DNA from: Auriscalpium vulgare
Taxonomy: Eukaryota; Basidiomycota; Agaricomycetes; Russulales; Auriscalpiaceae
Assembly (NCBI GenBank): GCA_019915015.1
Contig: JAHBBC010000007.1
Span: 744,001-808,000 of the forward strand
DNA length: 64,000 nt
Reading direction: 5' to 3'
The notes beneath the pieces are model-generated. The model was not told the origin of the DNA and ran no database searches. It saw only the letters and a program-made list of their open reading frames with translations. The position numbers were made by a program, and so were the translations under genes. This document shows positions 36,180-47,845 of the stretch, piece by piece; the stretch's first letter is position 1, and every line of letters begins with the position of its first letter.

Positions 36180-36809
36180 GGTAACGGTCTTGAGAGCGAG
36201 AGGGAGGGTCGATTACGGGCGCGCGGCGCGGCTGCAGAGGTTGCTGGTGGTGGTTCCCGTTTGGGAAGTCTGGGAATCAGCCACCACAAACTGTACAGTT
36301 TACCGGCAATATCCGACGGCTTCGCGGCGGCAGGCTCTAACGGAGCGTCAGCTGGTCCTACTTAAGGCAGGCAAATATTCTCCTCCTTCGTTTTCTTCGG
36401 ACACATCAGTTGCCGATCTAGCACAACACTGGATATGATACACATATAATCTTGGGTACTGTATGTACTGGATTGTCCATGCGAGAGTGTGTAGGCTCCC
36501 ATATGGCAGGTAAAGAGGATAACCGTGACATATACTGAGTCACCGAATGCAAAGAGTCCGTGTAGGTATGTACACGCCAGCAAGCAAAGCAAACATGAAA
36601 GTAAATGTCACAGCGGACTGTCCGGTGTCATGAGTTCCAAAATGAAAGTGAAAGTGAGGGATAGGGATATTTAATTCGCGAGGGTAGGGAGTCGAGAGGA
36701 CCTGGCGTAATGAAATAAGAACATACAAAATATCTGCCGAGGATCGTCACTCTATGAGCTGGGCCCGCTTTCTCCGTCAGGTATGTTCCGCACCTACGAG
36801 TATGTCAAT
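36180..36809. other. RPS11 promoter and 3' flank of the mucin-like gene
   Basis: No gene is seen. The segment 36370-36780 is AT-rich, consistent with a 3' UTR and terminator of the minus-strand membrane-protein gene ending at 36810 being further left, or with promoter sequence of RPS11. No TATA box is obvious near 36180. Confidence 0.4.
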
Positions 36810-38790
36810 TCAGCGACGACGTGATAACGAATAATTACCCACCCCAAGGACTGGTCGGGAATAATCCATATCGTCCCTCAGCTCCTGGCTCCTCGTCTTT
36901 CCTCCCCTCAGCCGTAGTCCAAGCTTGGGATCGAGCCTATCATCTGGCGCCGCTTCGTTCCCGTCGGATCCATACCCACTCTCAGCATCGCCAAGAACTG
37001 CTCCCTCTTTCCTCGCGGGGTTCCTTGGCGGTGGGGTAGGGGGTTTTCTGGCGCCACCCGCCACTGGACTCGCAGGGGCGGCGTCAGCCATATTGGCGAG
37101 TAGAGGCTCGTAGCTGCCTGCGCTGTAATGCGCGATGTGTCCTGACGCGTTCGGGCGACCGACGCTGCTGCCATAGCTGTCTGTGAAGTGCTGCGACGGG
37201 TTGGTGGAGTTCGTCGGGGGGCTAGTGCGCGCCGGGATATAGCCTTGCGAGGACGGTCCTGGGCCTGCGACTGGGCCGTATCCCGCGTACGGATCGTACC
37301 CAATCCCGATACCTAGTTCCTCGTCGGCCGGCGCGTCTGGCTGAACGTGCGACGTGGGCCCCGTGCTGAATGACCCGAACCCGGACCGCTGCACCATGTC
37401 GGCGTCTTTCTGACCCACCCCGTCATCGTCATCGTCATCGATGGGCGAGCGATTGAACCCAGCGGCAGCGAGGGTGGCAGAAACTGCTGTGTCATGCTCC
37501 AGCTTCCGAGTGCGCCTTCTCCGGCGAAGTGAGAAGAAGATCCAGAGCACGATCGAGGCAGCAGCCAGGCCCACGATAAGGAAGACGCCCGCAACGGCAC
37601 CTTTGTTGTGGAAGAAACTGCGGGTGCAAAGCAAAAGCGCTCGGACGTCAAACAGTGAGGCGCGGCAAGGTTTCATCTTTCACGCACCGGGAGCCAGAGC
37701 CCGACCGATCATTCGGGCTGAGGGTCGGGTTGGCAACGACCTGCGTGACTGTGATAACGCCGCCATTGCTGAGCGTCGACAGGTATGTCGAAGTGACTTC
37801 GGGAGGAGCAAAGCTCGTGGTCTGCCCTAAGCTATTCGTAGTCGCAATGAAGACAGTGCTGGGAAACGTCGTGCTAAGATTGAACCAGTGTGAGATTTCC
37901 GAAACAACCTTGAGCACATGAGTACGCACGTCGCTGTCTCTGAATGTGAGGATGAGCGTTCGCTCGCGGAGGGATTGCTGCTCGGTGCATTCGAAGAGGC
38001 TGCGCTGCTTGGTGTTGAGGAGTCAGAAGATGGGGGAGGCGTAGAGGAAGGAGACGAGTCAGAGGAAGATGCTACAGACGATGCAGGTGTGGAAGACGGC
38101 GGGGCACTGCTCGGCGGGATGGAAGGAGTGGACGATGGAGGCGTGGACGAAGGCGGGGTGGACGAGGGTGGAGTCGATGAGGGCGGGGTCGATGAGGGTG
38201 GGGTCGACGAGGGCGGAGTGGACGAGGGCGGGGTGGACGAGGGCGGAGTCGAGGACGGTGGAGTGGAGGACGGCGGAGCAGAGGACGGCGGAGTGGATGA
38301 AGGTGCGGAACTAGGCGGAGGAGAGGAGGGATCTCTGTGGGATAACGCGTAAGAGATGGGTGTGCCAGTCGATTGTGAAGACTCACGAAGACGGGGTGAC
38401 CGATGCTGAAGATGGTGGTGGTACAGATGACGGAGGAGACGATGGTGCAGACGACGGCGGGGGCGAAGACGGCGGTGATGAAGATGGTGGTGGTGAAGAC
38501 AATGGAGGAGACGATGCGGGTAATGAAGGAGCGTCAGATGATGATACAGGCAAAGATACAGAAGATGCTGGAGGAGACGATGTCATTTGTGAGGATGGAG
38601 ATGACGGACTCTGGGATGAAGGAAGGGAAGAATCTGTCGTGGAAGGGGAGTTCGTGGACACGGACGGTTCTGAGAGAAAGTCTCTTGTGAACACGGCCGA
38701 AAGCACGAGGACGGAGAAAGAGGTGGGCGGGCAGGCGATACAAACCAAGGCAAAGGAGGTGTATGACGCTCGGCTGTGACAAGCGGGCAC
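36810..38790 (-). CDS. Mucin-like single-pass membrane protein (paralogue 1)
   Basis: A Ser/Thr/Pro-rich outside part, one membrane helix and a cytosolic tail, suggesting a wall-anchored or sensor-like plasma membrane protein (Mid2/Wsc-like by architecture only). The likely signal region is ALVCIACPPTSFSVLVLSAV, then Ser-rich sequence and a run of SSTPP pentapeptides coded by 38130-38290. A conserved membrane-proximal part reads VTSTYLSTLSNGGVITVTQV. After an intron comes FFHNKGAVAGVFLIVGLAAA, then SIVLWIFFSLRRRRRT (helix plus basic stop-transfer). The tail of about 220 residues is Gly/Pro/Ser-rich with PTPPPRNPARK. It is paralogous to the gene at 59565-62272. The start is unresolved: an upstream exon with ATG near 38860 (MNAYPRVKRQ) does not join in frame by the splice sites I see. 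Confidence 0.7.
38130..38290 (-). repeat. 15-bp coding minisatellite, (SSTPP)n
   Basis: About ten tandem copies of a 15-mer close to gtggacgagggcgga (plus strand), which reads as the pentapeptide SSTPP on the coding minus strand. Copies differ at third positions. Confidence 0.85.
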
Positions 38791-39355
38791 GAGGCCGTGC
38801 AGAGAGACCGGACTAACCTGGTGAGGACACAGACTGCCGTTTGACTCGTGGATAGGCGTTCATGGCTTGAGGATCATGTGCATGACGGGGAGAGGAAAGG
38901 AAAGGGGTCCGACAAGGCAGAGGAAAAGGTGCAACACGCAATAGGCGCCGCGGCCTCGCTCCGAGTCGCGCGCGTTCAGCTCCCTCGCTGTCTGTTGGAG
39001 CACAACGTCTCGCATCAATAATATTATGACGGCTGTCTCTCTGCCATGGCTCCTCCTCCCCACCGTGCTCCTCATCGCGTCCGCTTCCCCCACTCCATCC
39101 TGATTTCGCTAATTAGCCTCGACTCTACCCGTCGCAGTTTTCCCCGATGTGTCCCCGGCAGTAGACTGAGCAGAGACTTATCAAACCCCCCGGAACGAGG
39201 GTTGGTATGAGGAAGCAAAGACTAGTATGCGTACATCGCTCTGCATCGTTGAGCGCTCGCGAAATTGGTATACGTGTCGCGCTGCGCAGTGAGTCCAGAC
39301 TCAGGTCGCCGGAGACACCGCCCCGAATCGTTCCCATCCTCGCGCCCGAACCACC
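38791..39355. promoter_or_regulatory. Divergent spacer between the mucin-like gene and paralogue A
   Basis: This space may contain the missing first exon of the membrane-protein gene (36810-38790) near 38820-38873 and the promoter of the plus-strand gene at 39356. No other coding signal is seen. Confidence 0.4.
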
Positions 39356-40747
39356 ATGATCCTCCAAAAACCCGACGAGCTCACAGAACCTCTCCTCCGC
39401 CTCGACGACCCCGACGCAGGTCCGTCCGACGAACCCCCGCCGCCGTCCTTCGAGGAGAGCGCCAGCCATGTCCTCATCGACTTTGACCAGGGCGGCGCGC
39501 TTGTGCCCTCCGGCGGGGAAGCCCCGCCGCCCCAATTCGAACCTTACAACGCGGAGCACTGGGTATCCAGCGACCAATCGTCCATCATCTCGCATGACCC
39601 GCATCTCAACAAGGACGGTGAGCCACCAATCTCGCGTATCTATACATGTGCGTCATACCAGGGCCGTTTGTTTCGCAGGCGAGGCGTTGTACCGCTTCTT
39701 GCTCTCACAGGCCCGCACTCCGCCGACGTACATCGTGCACATTAAGGGTGTGCACGTCGAGCGCCGCTCCCGCTTGGTCACTAGAAAAGACAGACATGGC
39801 CACGAGCGCGTCGAGACGGAGTACTACAACGAGACCGTCACGGACTTCGACTTCAAAATTGACCTCAGCCAGCACGTCCCTTCATACGCGACGCAGTGGA
39901 CGGTTGGAGACGACGAACCCACGTATCGCGGCAAGATGAAATGCGAGATCGGCCTCCCTGGCGCCACGCGCAAGCCGGAGAAAGCAGAGGCGAGGGTCTT
40001 CGAGTCGTGGCAGCTGGAGCGTGTCAAGCGCGGACTGCCGCCATGGATTGGTCTCCAGCAGTCTATAATCCACGGCGACAATAGGGTGGCAATGCAAGAG
40101 AGGCACGAGGTACTCAAGTCCTCTTGGACGCTGCGCCAGTGGGCGGACGACTACTGCGGCAGCAACAAGGTGTTCAAAGAGTTCGTCTACGAAAAGGTGC
40201 GTGCTATGCTTTGAAGATGACGCGCTACTCACTTTCGCCCCAGGTGATCTACGGCTGGTCCACAGAGGCACTGGAAAACGCGATCTTGACCCTCGTGCGC
40301 ACCACCCACTACACCGGCGACGTGACGGTCAACTTCAGGCCCAGCCACAATAAAATCATCATTCGCCCCGACACCCATCTCTCGCGCATGCTCTCGAATG
40401 GGTGGTGGAAGTTCTTCCTCATCATCACCCTCATATACCCGTTCATCTGGCTTTTCCAACACTTCCACTCGCGCGGGGGCGGACGGTGGACTGTCGGAGG
40501 CGGCGCGTACGCGCTAAAGAGCTGGGAGATTCCTACGGAGGCTGACAATCACGAGCGCAACATCGTCCAGACCGAGGCGGGCCCGAGGAAGTTGGTTGGG
40601 ATAAAGGAGGGCCAATGGTTCAAGGCTTGGGAAGGCACAATCCGTTCATCGGTGCTGGCGAAGAAGATCGACCCAGTGCCCGCATATGCACCGGCGAGTT
40701 TGACGCATAGTATCACTGCGTCGATGCTCGACGGGTACCGCGCCTAA
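39356..40747 (+). CDS. Unknown single-TM protein family, paralogue A
   Basis: I do not recognise this family. ATG 39356 (MILQKPDELTEPLLRLDDPD) is followed by two Pro-rich boxes shared by all three copies: PPPPSFEESA and PPPQFEPYNAEH. A conserved middle follows: SHDPHLNKDGEALYRFLLSQ, ETVTDFDFKIDLS, GDDEPTYRGKMKCEIGLPGA, RGLPPWIG, LKSSWTLRQWADDYCGSNKV and FKEFVYEKVIYGW. After DTHLSRMLS comes one membrane helix (WWKFFLIITLIYPFIWLFQH), then SRGGGRWTVGGGAYALKSWE. Two GT-AG introns (in DG|EALY and EK|VIYGW). About 425 residues. No catalytic motif or signal peptide is seen. Neighbours: a divergent membrane protein upstream and an amino acid permease convergently downstream. Confidence 0.8.
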
Positions 40748-40874
40748 GGCACCCCGTATTCCTGTATCACGGATCTATCTATCTTTATATCTTGTTGACT
40801 ACTCATGGACTTGCTGTACATACCCTTCTGCAGCGGGGCTCGAGAGGCGGTCGTGGAATAACGCACACGCTAGG

Positions 40875-43306
40875 CTACATGTTCTTCACCCACGTCAGTC
40901 TTCGCAGCACTGCATGCCACCGGGAAGGTCCACGCTGAGCCCTCCTCGCCTCTTTCTCCAGCTTCTCCTGGGCCTTCATCCGCACCCCGCCACCACGACC
41001 CCAAACGGCGCCCGTCTCAAAGTCGCAGTCCAGAAGCGGCACCAGGAGCGGCGTATCGCGCGTCTCCGGCGACAGCTTGTGGTAGACCACATACCCGACG
41101 AAGAACCCGGCCTGCACAAGACAACGGGGGTCGTTAAGAAAATATAGCAGGAAGAGAGGATGCGGCGTACAAAGAGAACAAGGCCGATGTACACGGCGAC
41201 GACGTCCTGAGCAACCTTGCCATCGTCGTAGGTCGTGGCTGCCCAGCCTTCTGCCGCGAACATGCAAGCTCCTAGACCGAGATTGATAATGCTGAGCAGC
41301 GGGGCGAAAGGCGCCTGATCATCGTCTCAGTCAGTCTTGCACGGCATCGAAACACGCCCAGTCAACGAACCTTGAACGGCAGATCGGCCAAGTCCCGATC
41401 CTGAGCCTTATACGCGGCTCGGAAACGGAGATTGATCACAGCGATCGACATCCAGGTGAGCAAAGCGGATATGCCCGTTAGGTTTAAGAACTGTTGTCAA
41501 CAATGAGCGAGGGCGACGGCCGTAGTTGAGACATGAACGTGCCCATGTGAATACATTGCCTTCTCCCCAGATGGTCGTTAAGAACGTCAGGGACGAAATG
41601 GCAAGGACGGCGACAAGTGCCGGGACTGGCACTCCGCGCTTCGTCACATATGCGAAGATACGCGGCGCTTTGCCTGCCTTTGCCAGGGAAAGCAGCATGC
41701 GGGAGGAGGCGCTACATGCACTTTTTAGTAAGCTAAAAGGCTAGGAATCTGAGAGGCGGACGGACTAAAAGCAGGAGTTGACGGCAGACAGGACTGCTGT
41801 CAGGAGGACCGCGTTGACTACGTGGACCGCGGCACCAAACCCGGCTCGAACAAATCTGTCGAGGATGGACGCTGTTCGTCAGCGTGCAAACTCCACAGTA
41901 GAACGTTGACCTGAGCAACGCACACAGTCGTAATGGGTGAGGCAGACACGTCAGAATCATCGTAGGCCGTAAACAGATTGTCGTCATTGTGATTGATGTT
42001 GAGTCTGCGGTCTCAGCGGTCAAACAGGCGAAATTCGTGCGAGGAAACGAATCCCTTACCCAATTACTAGTACTGTTAGGATATAAAACAATAAGATTCG
42101 TATGAACGTTGCTTTGATGGCCCGTGGCACGCTCTTGTGAGGACGAGCGCTCTCGCCGGCAGCGAGTGCGACTAGTTCGACGCCTCCGAAGCCGAAGAAC
42201 GCGTAGGTGAAGGACTGCGCAATCCCGCTGAAGCCTCCGAAAAATGGACCGTCGTCGAAGTTCGATAAACCAGGGCCAGGGTGCCCTTATAACATGCCTG
42301 CCAGTGAGGAGGTGATAACGCAGATCGAGGATGGGACCTACCTGATATGCCGCCCCAATCGTAGATTAGTCCCACTCTGGAACAGACTGTCGGTACACGG
42401 CAACTCAATAGAGATAGAGGGAGTGCAGGACGCACAGTATAAACATAACGATGAGGATAACCTTGATTAGACTGAGCCAAAACTCAATCTCGCCGTAGAC
42501 CCGAACGTGGATGAGTTGCAATAAGAAAACAGGCACCACGATGATGAGAGACCTGAGAAGAACATCATGAGTACGATGAGATGACTGCTTTTCGCGACTG
42601 CGCATACCATTCCCAACTCTGCAAGCTTTGCGTCCAATAGCTAAGGATGACAGACGCGGCTACAAGTTCAGACGGTATTGAAAACGCCCACTGAAGGAAG
42701 TAGTTCCTACGAGGCGGTCAAATGAATAGACCGTCGGCACGACTACAAGGGCATTACCATCCTAAGGTGAAACCGAGCGCCGGGGACACAAAACGATCCC
42801 CGAAGGTCGCGAAGGCGCCTGAGACGGGGATGAGGCTGCTCATCTCACCCCTGCATGCGTGATAGGTAGGCTGACGGTTTGCAGAGACAAAGCGGAGAAC
42901 CTACAGAGTCAAGACCACGGCAAAGACAAAGAGTCCTGATCCCGCAAAACCAATCTCAAGCAGTCCTTTGTAGTGAATATGTGGTGACTTACCCACTAAC
43001 GCGTAAGCTATCAGCGCCCCTCCAGGACCTGCGGTCGCCACAGTGGTACCTGCGCTGAGAAATAAACCTGTGCCCTGTGAGATAATGTCAACACGCAGTA
43101 TTGTTTTATAGGACATGGGAGCGTACGATGGTCCCTCCAATGGCGATGAAGGTCAAATGTCTGGACATCATTCCTCTGGTGGTAACCCCGCTCGCGCTAC
43201 CAAACAAGTCCGTAGCCTTGCCACGCTTTTCTTGGGTTTCAAGAACATCGACAGCAGCCTCTTGGTCGTATTTGGAGTCGGAGTCAAACTTCGGAGAGGA
43301 CGCCAT
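40875..43306 (-). CDS. Amino acid permease (APC superfamily, YAT-type)
   Basis: A plasma-membrane proton-coupled amino acid importer with about 12 membrane segments spread over many small exons. ATG 43306 (MASSPKFDSDSKYDQEAAVD) leads to RGMMSRHLTFIAIGGTI and GTGLFLSAGTTVATAGPGGA, the conserved first segment of the family (GGxIGTGLF). Further landmarks are VRVYGEIEFWLSLIKVILIV, GFGGVELVALAAGESARPHK, SVPRAIKATFIRILLFYI, SSRMLLSLAKAGKAPRIFAY, GVPVPALVAVLAISSL, LNLTGISALLTWMSIAVINL, FRAAYKAQDRDLADLPFK and AGFFVGYVVYHKL. It ends LRRLTWVKNM at 40875. It looks intact. Substrate cannot be told from sequence. It lies between two members of the unknown A/B/C family, so it either moved there or the family expanded around it. 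Confidence 0.88.
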
Positions 43307-43830
43307 GGGAGGACTGGAAGATCAAGAGGTGGTGGGAAGCACGCGCGAGCCTCCAGACCGGTGTTGTAGACGCCGCATCTTCGAGGCAGGAAGCACAGAT
43401 CTCCCAGGGTGTTCGAATGGCAGGCGACGCGATCTGCAGCGATTCTGCGTCGGGATGGCGAGCGCCGGGGGACCAGCACGTGACGATGGGTCGGATCAGT
43501 CGGCATGACTCCCGGCGGATGTCCGCCGGCGCGCGCATGCTGCTCTGAAACATCTTCGCATAACGACAGTCGACGACCACTGCACTCGCCCACATACAGC
43601 ACCATTTCGCATCACATCTGCGGCGCCAACCACTGGCCAGGCCTGGTGGAGCGTTTCGAAACAACTTCAGCCAAACCTTCCGTTCGCCAAGCAACTCATC
43701 GCCCCAACTAGGGTCCTCGCGCCTGATGATATAGCTGTGCAGGATGTGGGCATTGCTGGCATATAATCAGCTACCTAGTTTTCCTTGAACACCTCCCTAC
43801 CCGCGCACACAACCATATCCTCACCGCCTT
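43307..43830. promoter_or_regulatory. Divergent promoter of the permease and paralogue B
   Basis: From about 43471 onward the sequence is a duplicate of 45253-45708 (see copy C). It holds the E-box context GACCAGCACGTGACGATGG (CACGTG at 43477-43482) and an ATATAATCAGCTA TATA-like element near 43761, about 70 bp before the ATG. Confidence 0.6.
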
Positions 43831-45129
43831 ATGGAACTCCCCGCCATCCACTCCGTCACGTTTGACCACGCTCGCGAAGGCCCTCCACCCCCGACCTTCG
43901 ACGAGAGTGCTGGCGATGTCGCCGTCAACTTTGACAGGGCCGCAGAGCCCCTCCTTGCTCAGGAGGACCCTCCCCCTGACTTTGCGCCATATAATGCAGA
44001 GCACAAGATCATGAATCAGAGGGATGTCGTGTCGCACGATCCTCACCTCAACGAAGACGGTGCGTCTCTCTGTGAACTGTCCATACTACTCGCTCCTAAG
44101 GCAGCCCACGTCTAGGAGAGGCACTCTACCGCTTCATCCTCTCCCAAGCCAACATACCACCTCACTTCAGTGTGCATTGCAGAGGCACGCACACAGAGCG
44201 CAGGTCGTCGACAAACGCCCAGGGTCAAACGACAACTCGACACGTAACAGTCACGGACTTCGACTTCAGGATCGACCTGACATCGCTCGTTATGCGCCAT
44301 CCAATGTTCTGGACAGCAGCGGATGACGAGCCCGTCCACCGCGGAGAAATGCGCCGTGAAGTCGGCCTTCCCGGCGCCAAGCAAAAAGCGCAGGACGACG
44401 TGGTGAAGAGCTTCAAGAACTGGGACACCAGCCGCGATTTGCGCGGTCTTCCACCGTGGATCGGCGAGCAATACGCGCACGCAGATCACGCACGCATAAT
44501 GCGCCAGCCGGTCACTGACATGCTCAGATCGTCGTGGACACTGCGACAGTGGGCAGACCATTACTGTGCCAGTAACAAGACCTTGAAGGAGTTCGTGTAC
44601 ACGAAGGCGAGTCGTCATCCCGTCTTTCATGTTCCTTTTCTGACTGTCTTGGCGGGTATAGTCTGTCTACGGTTGGAATCTTGGAAATCTTGGACAGACT
44701 ATCCGGAATCTCATCGCGTCCAGATATCGACACAATATCCAGATTGTGTTCCAAACACACTTGGATAAGGTCGTGATACGCCCCGACACCCGCCTCTCCC
44801 GTGCCCTCTCTCACACATGGCTCAAAATTCTGCTCAGCATCACGCTCGTATACCCCTTCATATGGCTGTACAAGCGGATGAACTCTCGAGGCGGCGGACG
44901 GTGGGAGATTGCCGGCGCGGCGTTCGCGCTCAAGCGGTGGGAGCATGTAAACACGGACGACGAGTACCCAGGGCAAGGGATTGTCGTCAATACTGCGGCG
45001 GGCGCACGACGAATGCTGGGTGTGTCAGAGGACGACTGGTACAGGGTGTGGGCAGACACAATTCTGAGGAACGTGGTCCAGAAGACACGCTATGAGAAAG
45101 TGATTAGGACGCCGGATGCACCGCGATGA
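43831..45129 (+). CDS. Unknown single-TM protein family, paralogue B
   Basis: Starts MELPAIHSVTFDHAREGPPP. It keeps the family landmarks: PPPTFDESAGDVAVNFDRA, PPPDFAPYNAEHK, SHDPHLNEDGEALYRFILSQ, TVTDFDFRIDLTS, DDEPVHRGEMRREVGLPGAK, RGLPPWIGEQYAH, LRSSWTLRQWADHYCASNKT and LKEFVYTK. After an intron of the GC-AG type (ACGAAG|GCGAGT to GGTATAG) it continues SVYGWNLGNLGQTIRNLIAS and VVIRPDTRLSRALSHTW, a membrane helix LKILLSITLVYPFIWLYKRM, and SRGGGRWEIAGAAFALKRWE. It ends RTPDAPR. The reading frame is open throughout, about 393 residues. It is closest to copy C, with near-identity over long stretches, and more distant from A. Function unknown. Confidence 0.82.
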
Positions 45130-45183
45130 CCATAGCTCGACCACTTTGCAATTTCTCGGGTTGACTTGTGTACATGCATCGAG

Positions 45184-45246
45184 GCGAAGCCGTTCGTGGT
45201 TGCGTGCAGGTCCTCGGCGCTAACGCATATAATTCGGTGTAAGCAT
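45184..45246 (+). repeat. Inverted repeat, left arm
   Basis: gcgaagccgttcgtggttgc and following bases, up to aattcggtgt, recur in inverted orientation at 47317-47394 with a few small insertions. The two arms frame copy C and its promoter. Confidence 0.7.
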
Positions 45247-45708
45247 ACGGGGGGACCAGCACGTGACGATGGAAGACGGATCAGTCGGGCTCGGCACGAT
45301 CCGTGTCCGACACTGCCGCCGGCGCGCGCATATTGCTCTGAAACATCTTCGCATAACGCACAATACAGTCGAACTCACCGAGGATTTCTCAGCATTTCGC
45401 GTCACAGTCACTCACATCTGTCGGCGCCAGGCCAGCCTGAGAGCCGCCTCGCAAGAGCTGCCTCCGCACACCCTCCTTCGCCATGGGCAGACCCAGCCAG
45501 TCCTCGTTGCAGGCCGACGTCCCCGTTCGAAACGCACTTCAGCACCTTCCAAGCAACGCTCGCCAAGCAAATCATCGCCCACTGGTCCTCGTGAACCGCC
45601 TCGCCTTATAGCTGTGCGGATGTGGGCATCGCTGGTATATAATCAGCTAACCAGAATCCCTTGACCAGCTCCCTACCCGCGCACACAACCATATATCCTC
45701 ACCGCCTT

Positions 45709-47012
45709 ATGGAATCCCCAGCCGTCCACTCCGTCAAGTTTGACCGCGCTGGCGATGGCCCTTCGCCCCCGACCTTCGACGAGAGCGCTGGCCTCCTCGC
45801 GGTCGACTCTGACAGAGGCGGAGAGCCCGTCGTTGCAAAGGAGGACCCTCCCCCTGACTTTGCGCCATATAATGCAGAGTACAAGATCATGAATGACAGC
45901 GATGTCGTGTCGCACGATCCTCACCTCAACGAAGACGGTGCGTCTCTCTGTGAACTGTTCATACTACTCGCTCCTAAGGCAGCCCACGTCTAGGAGAGGC
46001 ACTCTACCGCTTCATCCTCTCCCAAGCCAACATACCACCTCAGTTCAGTGTGCACTGCAGAGGCACGCACAGAGAGATCAGGTCGTCGACAAACGCCCAG
46101 GGTTATAGGACAACTACAAACGAAACAGTCACGGACTTCAACTTCAGGATCGACCTAACATCGCTCGTTATGCGCCATCCAATGTTCTGGACAGCAGCGG
46201 ATGACGAGCCCGTACACCGCGGAGAAATGCGCCGTGAAGTCGGCCTTCCCGGCGCCAAGCAAAAAGCGCAGGACGACGTGGTGAAGAGCTTCGAGGACTG
46301 GGATGACAACCGCGATTTGCGCGGTCTTCCACCGTGGATCGGCGAGCAATACGCGCACGCAGATCACGCACGCATAATGCGCCAGCCGGTCACTGACATG
46401 CTCAGATCGTCGTGGACACTGCGACAGTGGGCAGACCATTACTGTGCCAGTAACAAGACCTTGAAGGAGTTCGTGTACACGAAGGCGAGTCGTCCTCCCG
46501 TGTTTCATGGTCCGTTTCTAACTGTCTTGGCGGGTATAGTCTGTCTACGGTTGGAATCTTGGAAATCTTGAACAGACTATCCGGAATCTCATCGCGTCCA
46601 GATATCGACACAATATCCACATCGTGTTCCAAACACACTTGGATAGGGTCGTGATACGCCCGACACCCGCCTCTCCCGTGCCCTCTCTCACACATGGCTC
46701 AAAATTTTGCTCATCGTCACGCTCATATACCCCTTCATATGGCTGTACAAGCGGATGAACTCCCGAGGCGGCGGACGGTGGGAGGTTGCCGGCGCTGCGT
46801 TTGCGCTCAAGCGGTGGGAGCCGGTACACAGGGATGACGAGTACACAGGGCAAGGGATCGTCGTCAATACTGCGGTGGGCCCACGATGGATGCTGGGTGT
46901 GTCAGAGGACGATTGGTACAGGACGTGGGCAGACACGATTCTGAGGAACGTGGACCAGAGGACACGGTATGAGGAAGTAATTGGGCGGCCGGATGCACCG
47001 CGACGAACATAG
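45709..47012 (+). pseudogene. Unknown single-TM protein family, paralogue C (frameshifted)
   Basis: A tandem duplicate of B that includes the promoter (TATATAATCAGCTAA near 45636) and both introns, one of them GC-AG. ATG 45709 (MESPAVHSVKFDRAGDGPSP). All landmarks up to SVYGWNLGNLEQTIRNLIAS are present. Then, where B has the bases cgccccgac (around 44780), C has cgcccgac (46657-46664): one C is missing. The reading frame leaves register at this point and meets a stop before the membrane helix. The helix and the C-terminal part remain recognisable in another frame (IVTLIYPFIWLYKRM, then SRGGGRWEVAGAAFALKRWE, ending RPDAPRRT). Unless the missing base is an assembly error, the product would lack its membrane anchor. 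Confidence 0.78.
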
Positions 47013-47845
47013 ATCGACCGCTTTGCAATTTCTTGGATTGACTTCTGTACAGTATATCTATGCCGTGCAGTTCGCGAGGGTATATACATCTTCCAACATA
47101 ACATGGACCCATATTCTGGAGGGACGTTTCGACATGTACGTGTATTGCGATAAAATGCACGCGTTCGAGTACTTATTCGTCTAGTCCCCGCTCTTCCGGT
47201 CGACCTTCGCCACTGTCCTGCCGAACTCGGGCGTCATATCACTTCTCTGGCTCCTGGTCGATGCAGCGGCCCGAGCATGGGCTCTTGTATGCGTCTCGGC
47301 CCCGCCAAAGTTTGGAATATGGATACACCGAATTATATGCGTTAGCTGAGGCCGCCGAGGACCTGCAGCTGCACGCAAACGCAAACGGCTTCGCCGAGTA
47401 TGCGCACACGTTTTGCTGAAATCCTTCTTGATTTACGGCGCTGGGCTTACCGTGTGATCCGCTAGAGCTTTGATTCGCGTTGAGCTCAATGATACCATAT
47501 TGCTCACACAGTCGGTGTCCATTATGTTATTATAATTTCCTTGCATTGGGTATCCTTGAAGATGATGTGCGCGAAAGCAGTCCGAGAGATGATGGTAATG
47601 ACAGATGACGCAGTAGATGACTGACCGGCCGGCGTCGGCTTTGAGTTGTGTAGGGTACAGAAGCATATGATGCGGTTGGGTGGCGTGTTTGCTGGAAATG
47701 AGGGGAAGCGAGGGTGGGGAGAACGATGTGGAGTAAGATACGATACAGGTCAGTAGGATCACTGACGGATCACCAGAATGCCCAAAGAAAAGCAAAAGTA
47801 AAATGGACTGCTTAGTGCCCGACAGCGCCTACAACAGTTGGTGGC
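47013..47845. other. Intergenic with right arm of inverted repeat
   Basis: Contains the inverted-repeat arm at 47317-47394. The rest (3' flank of copy C and 3' flank of the galactosyltransferase gene) has no convincing coding sequence. 47500-47560 is AT-rich. Confidence 0.45.
47317..47394 (-). repeat. Inverted repeat, right arm
   Basis: ggatacaccgaattatatgc and following bases, ending aacggcttcgc, are the reverse complement of 45184-45246 with two short insertions. Confidence 0.7.

Noticed and set aside
38130..38290. Regular tandem repeats resembling a CRISPR array
   Set aside because: Units are 15 bp without spacers and code for SSTPP in a eukaryotic gene; it is a coding minisatellite.
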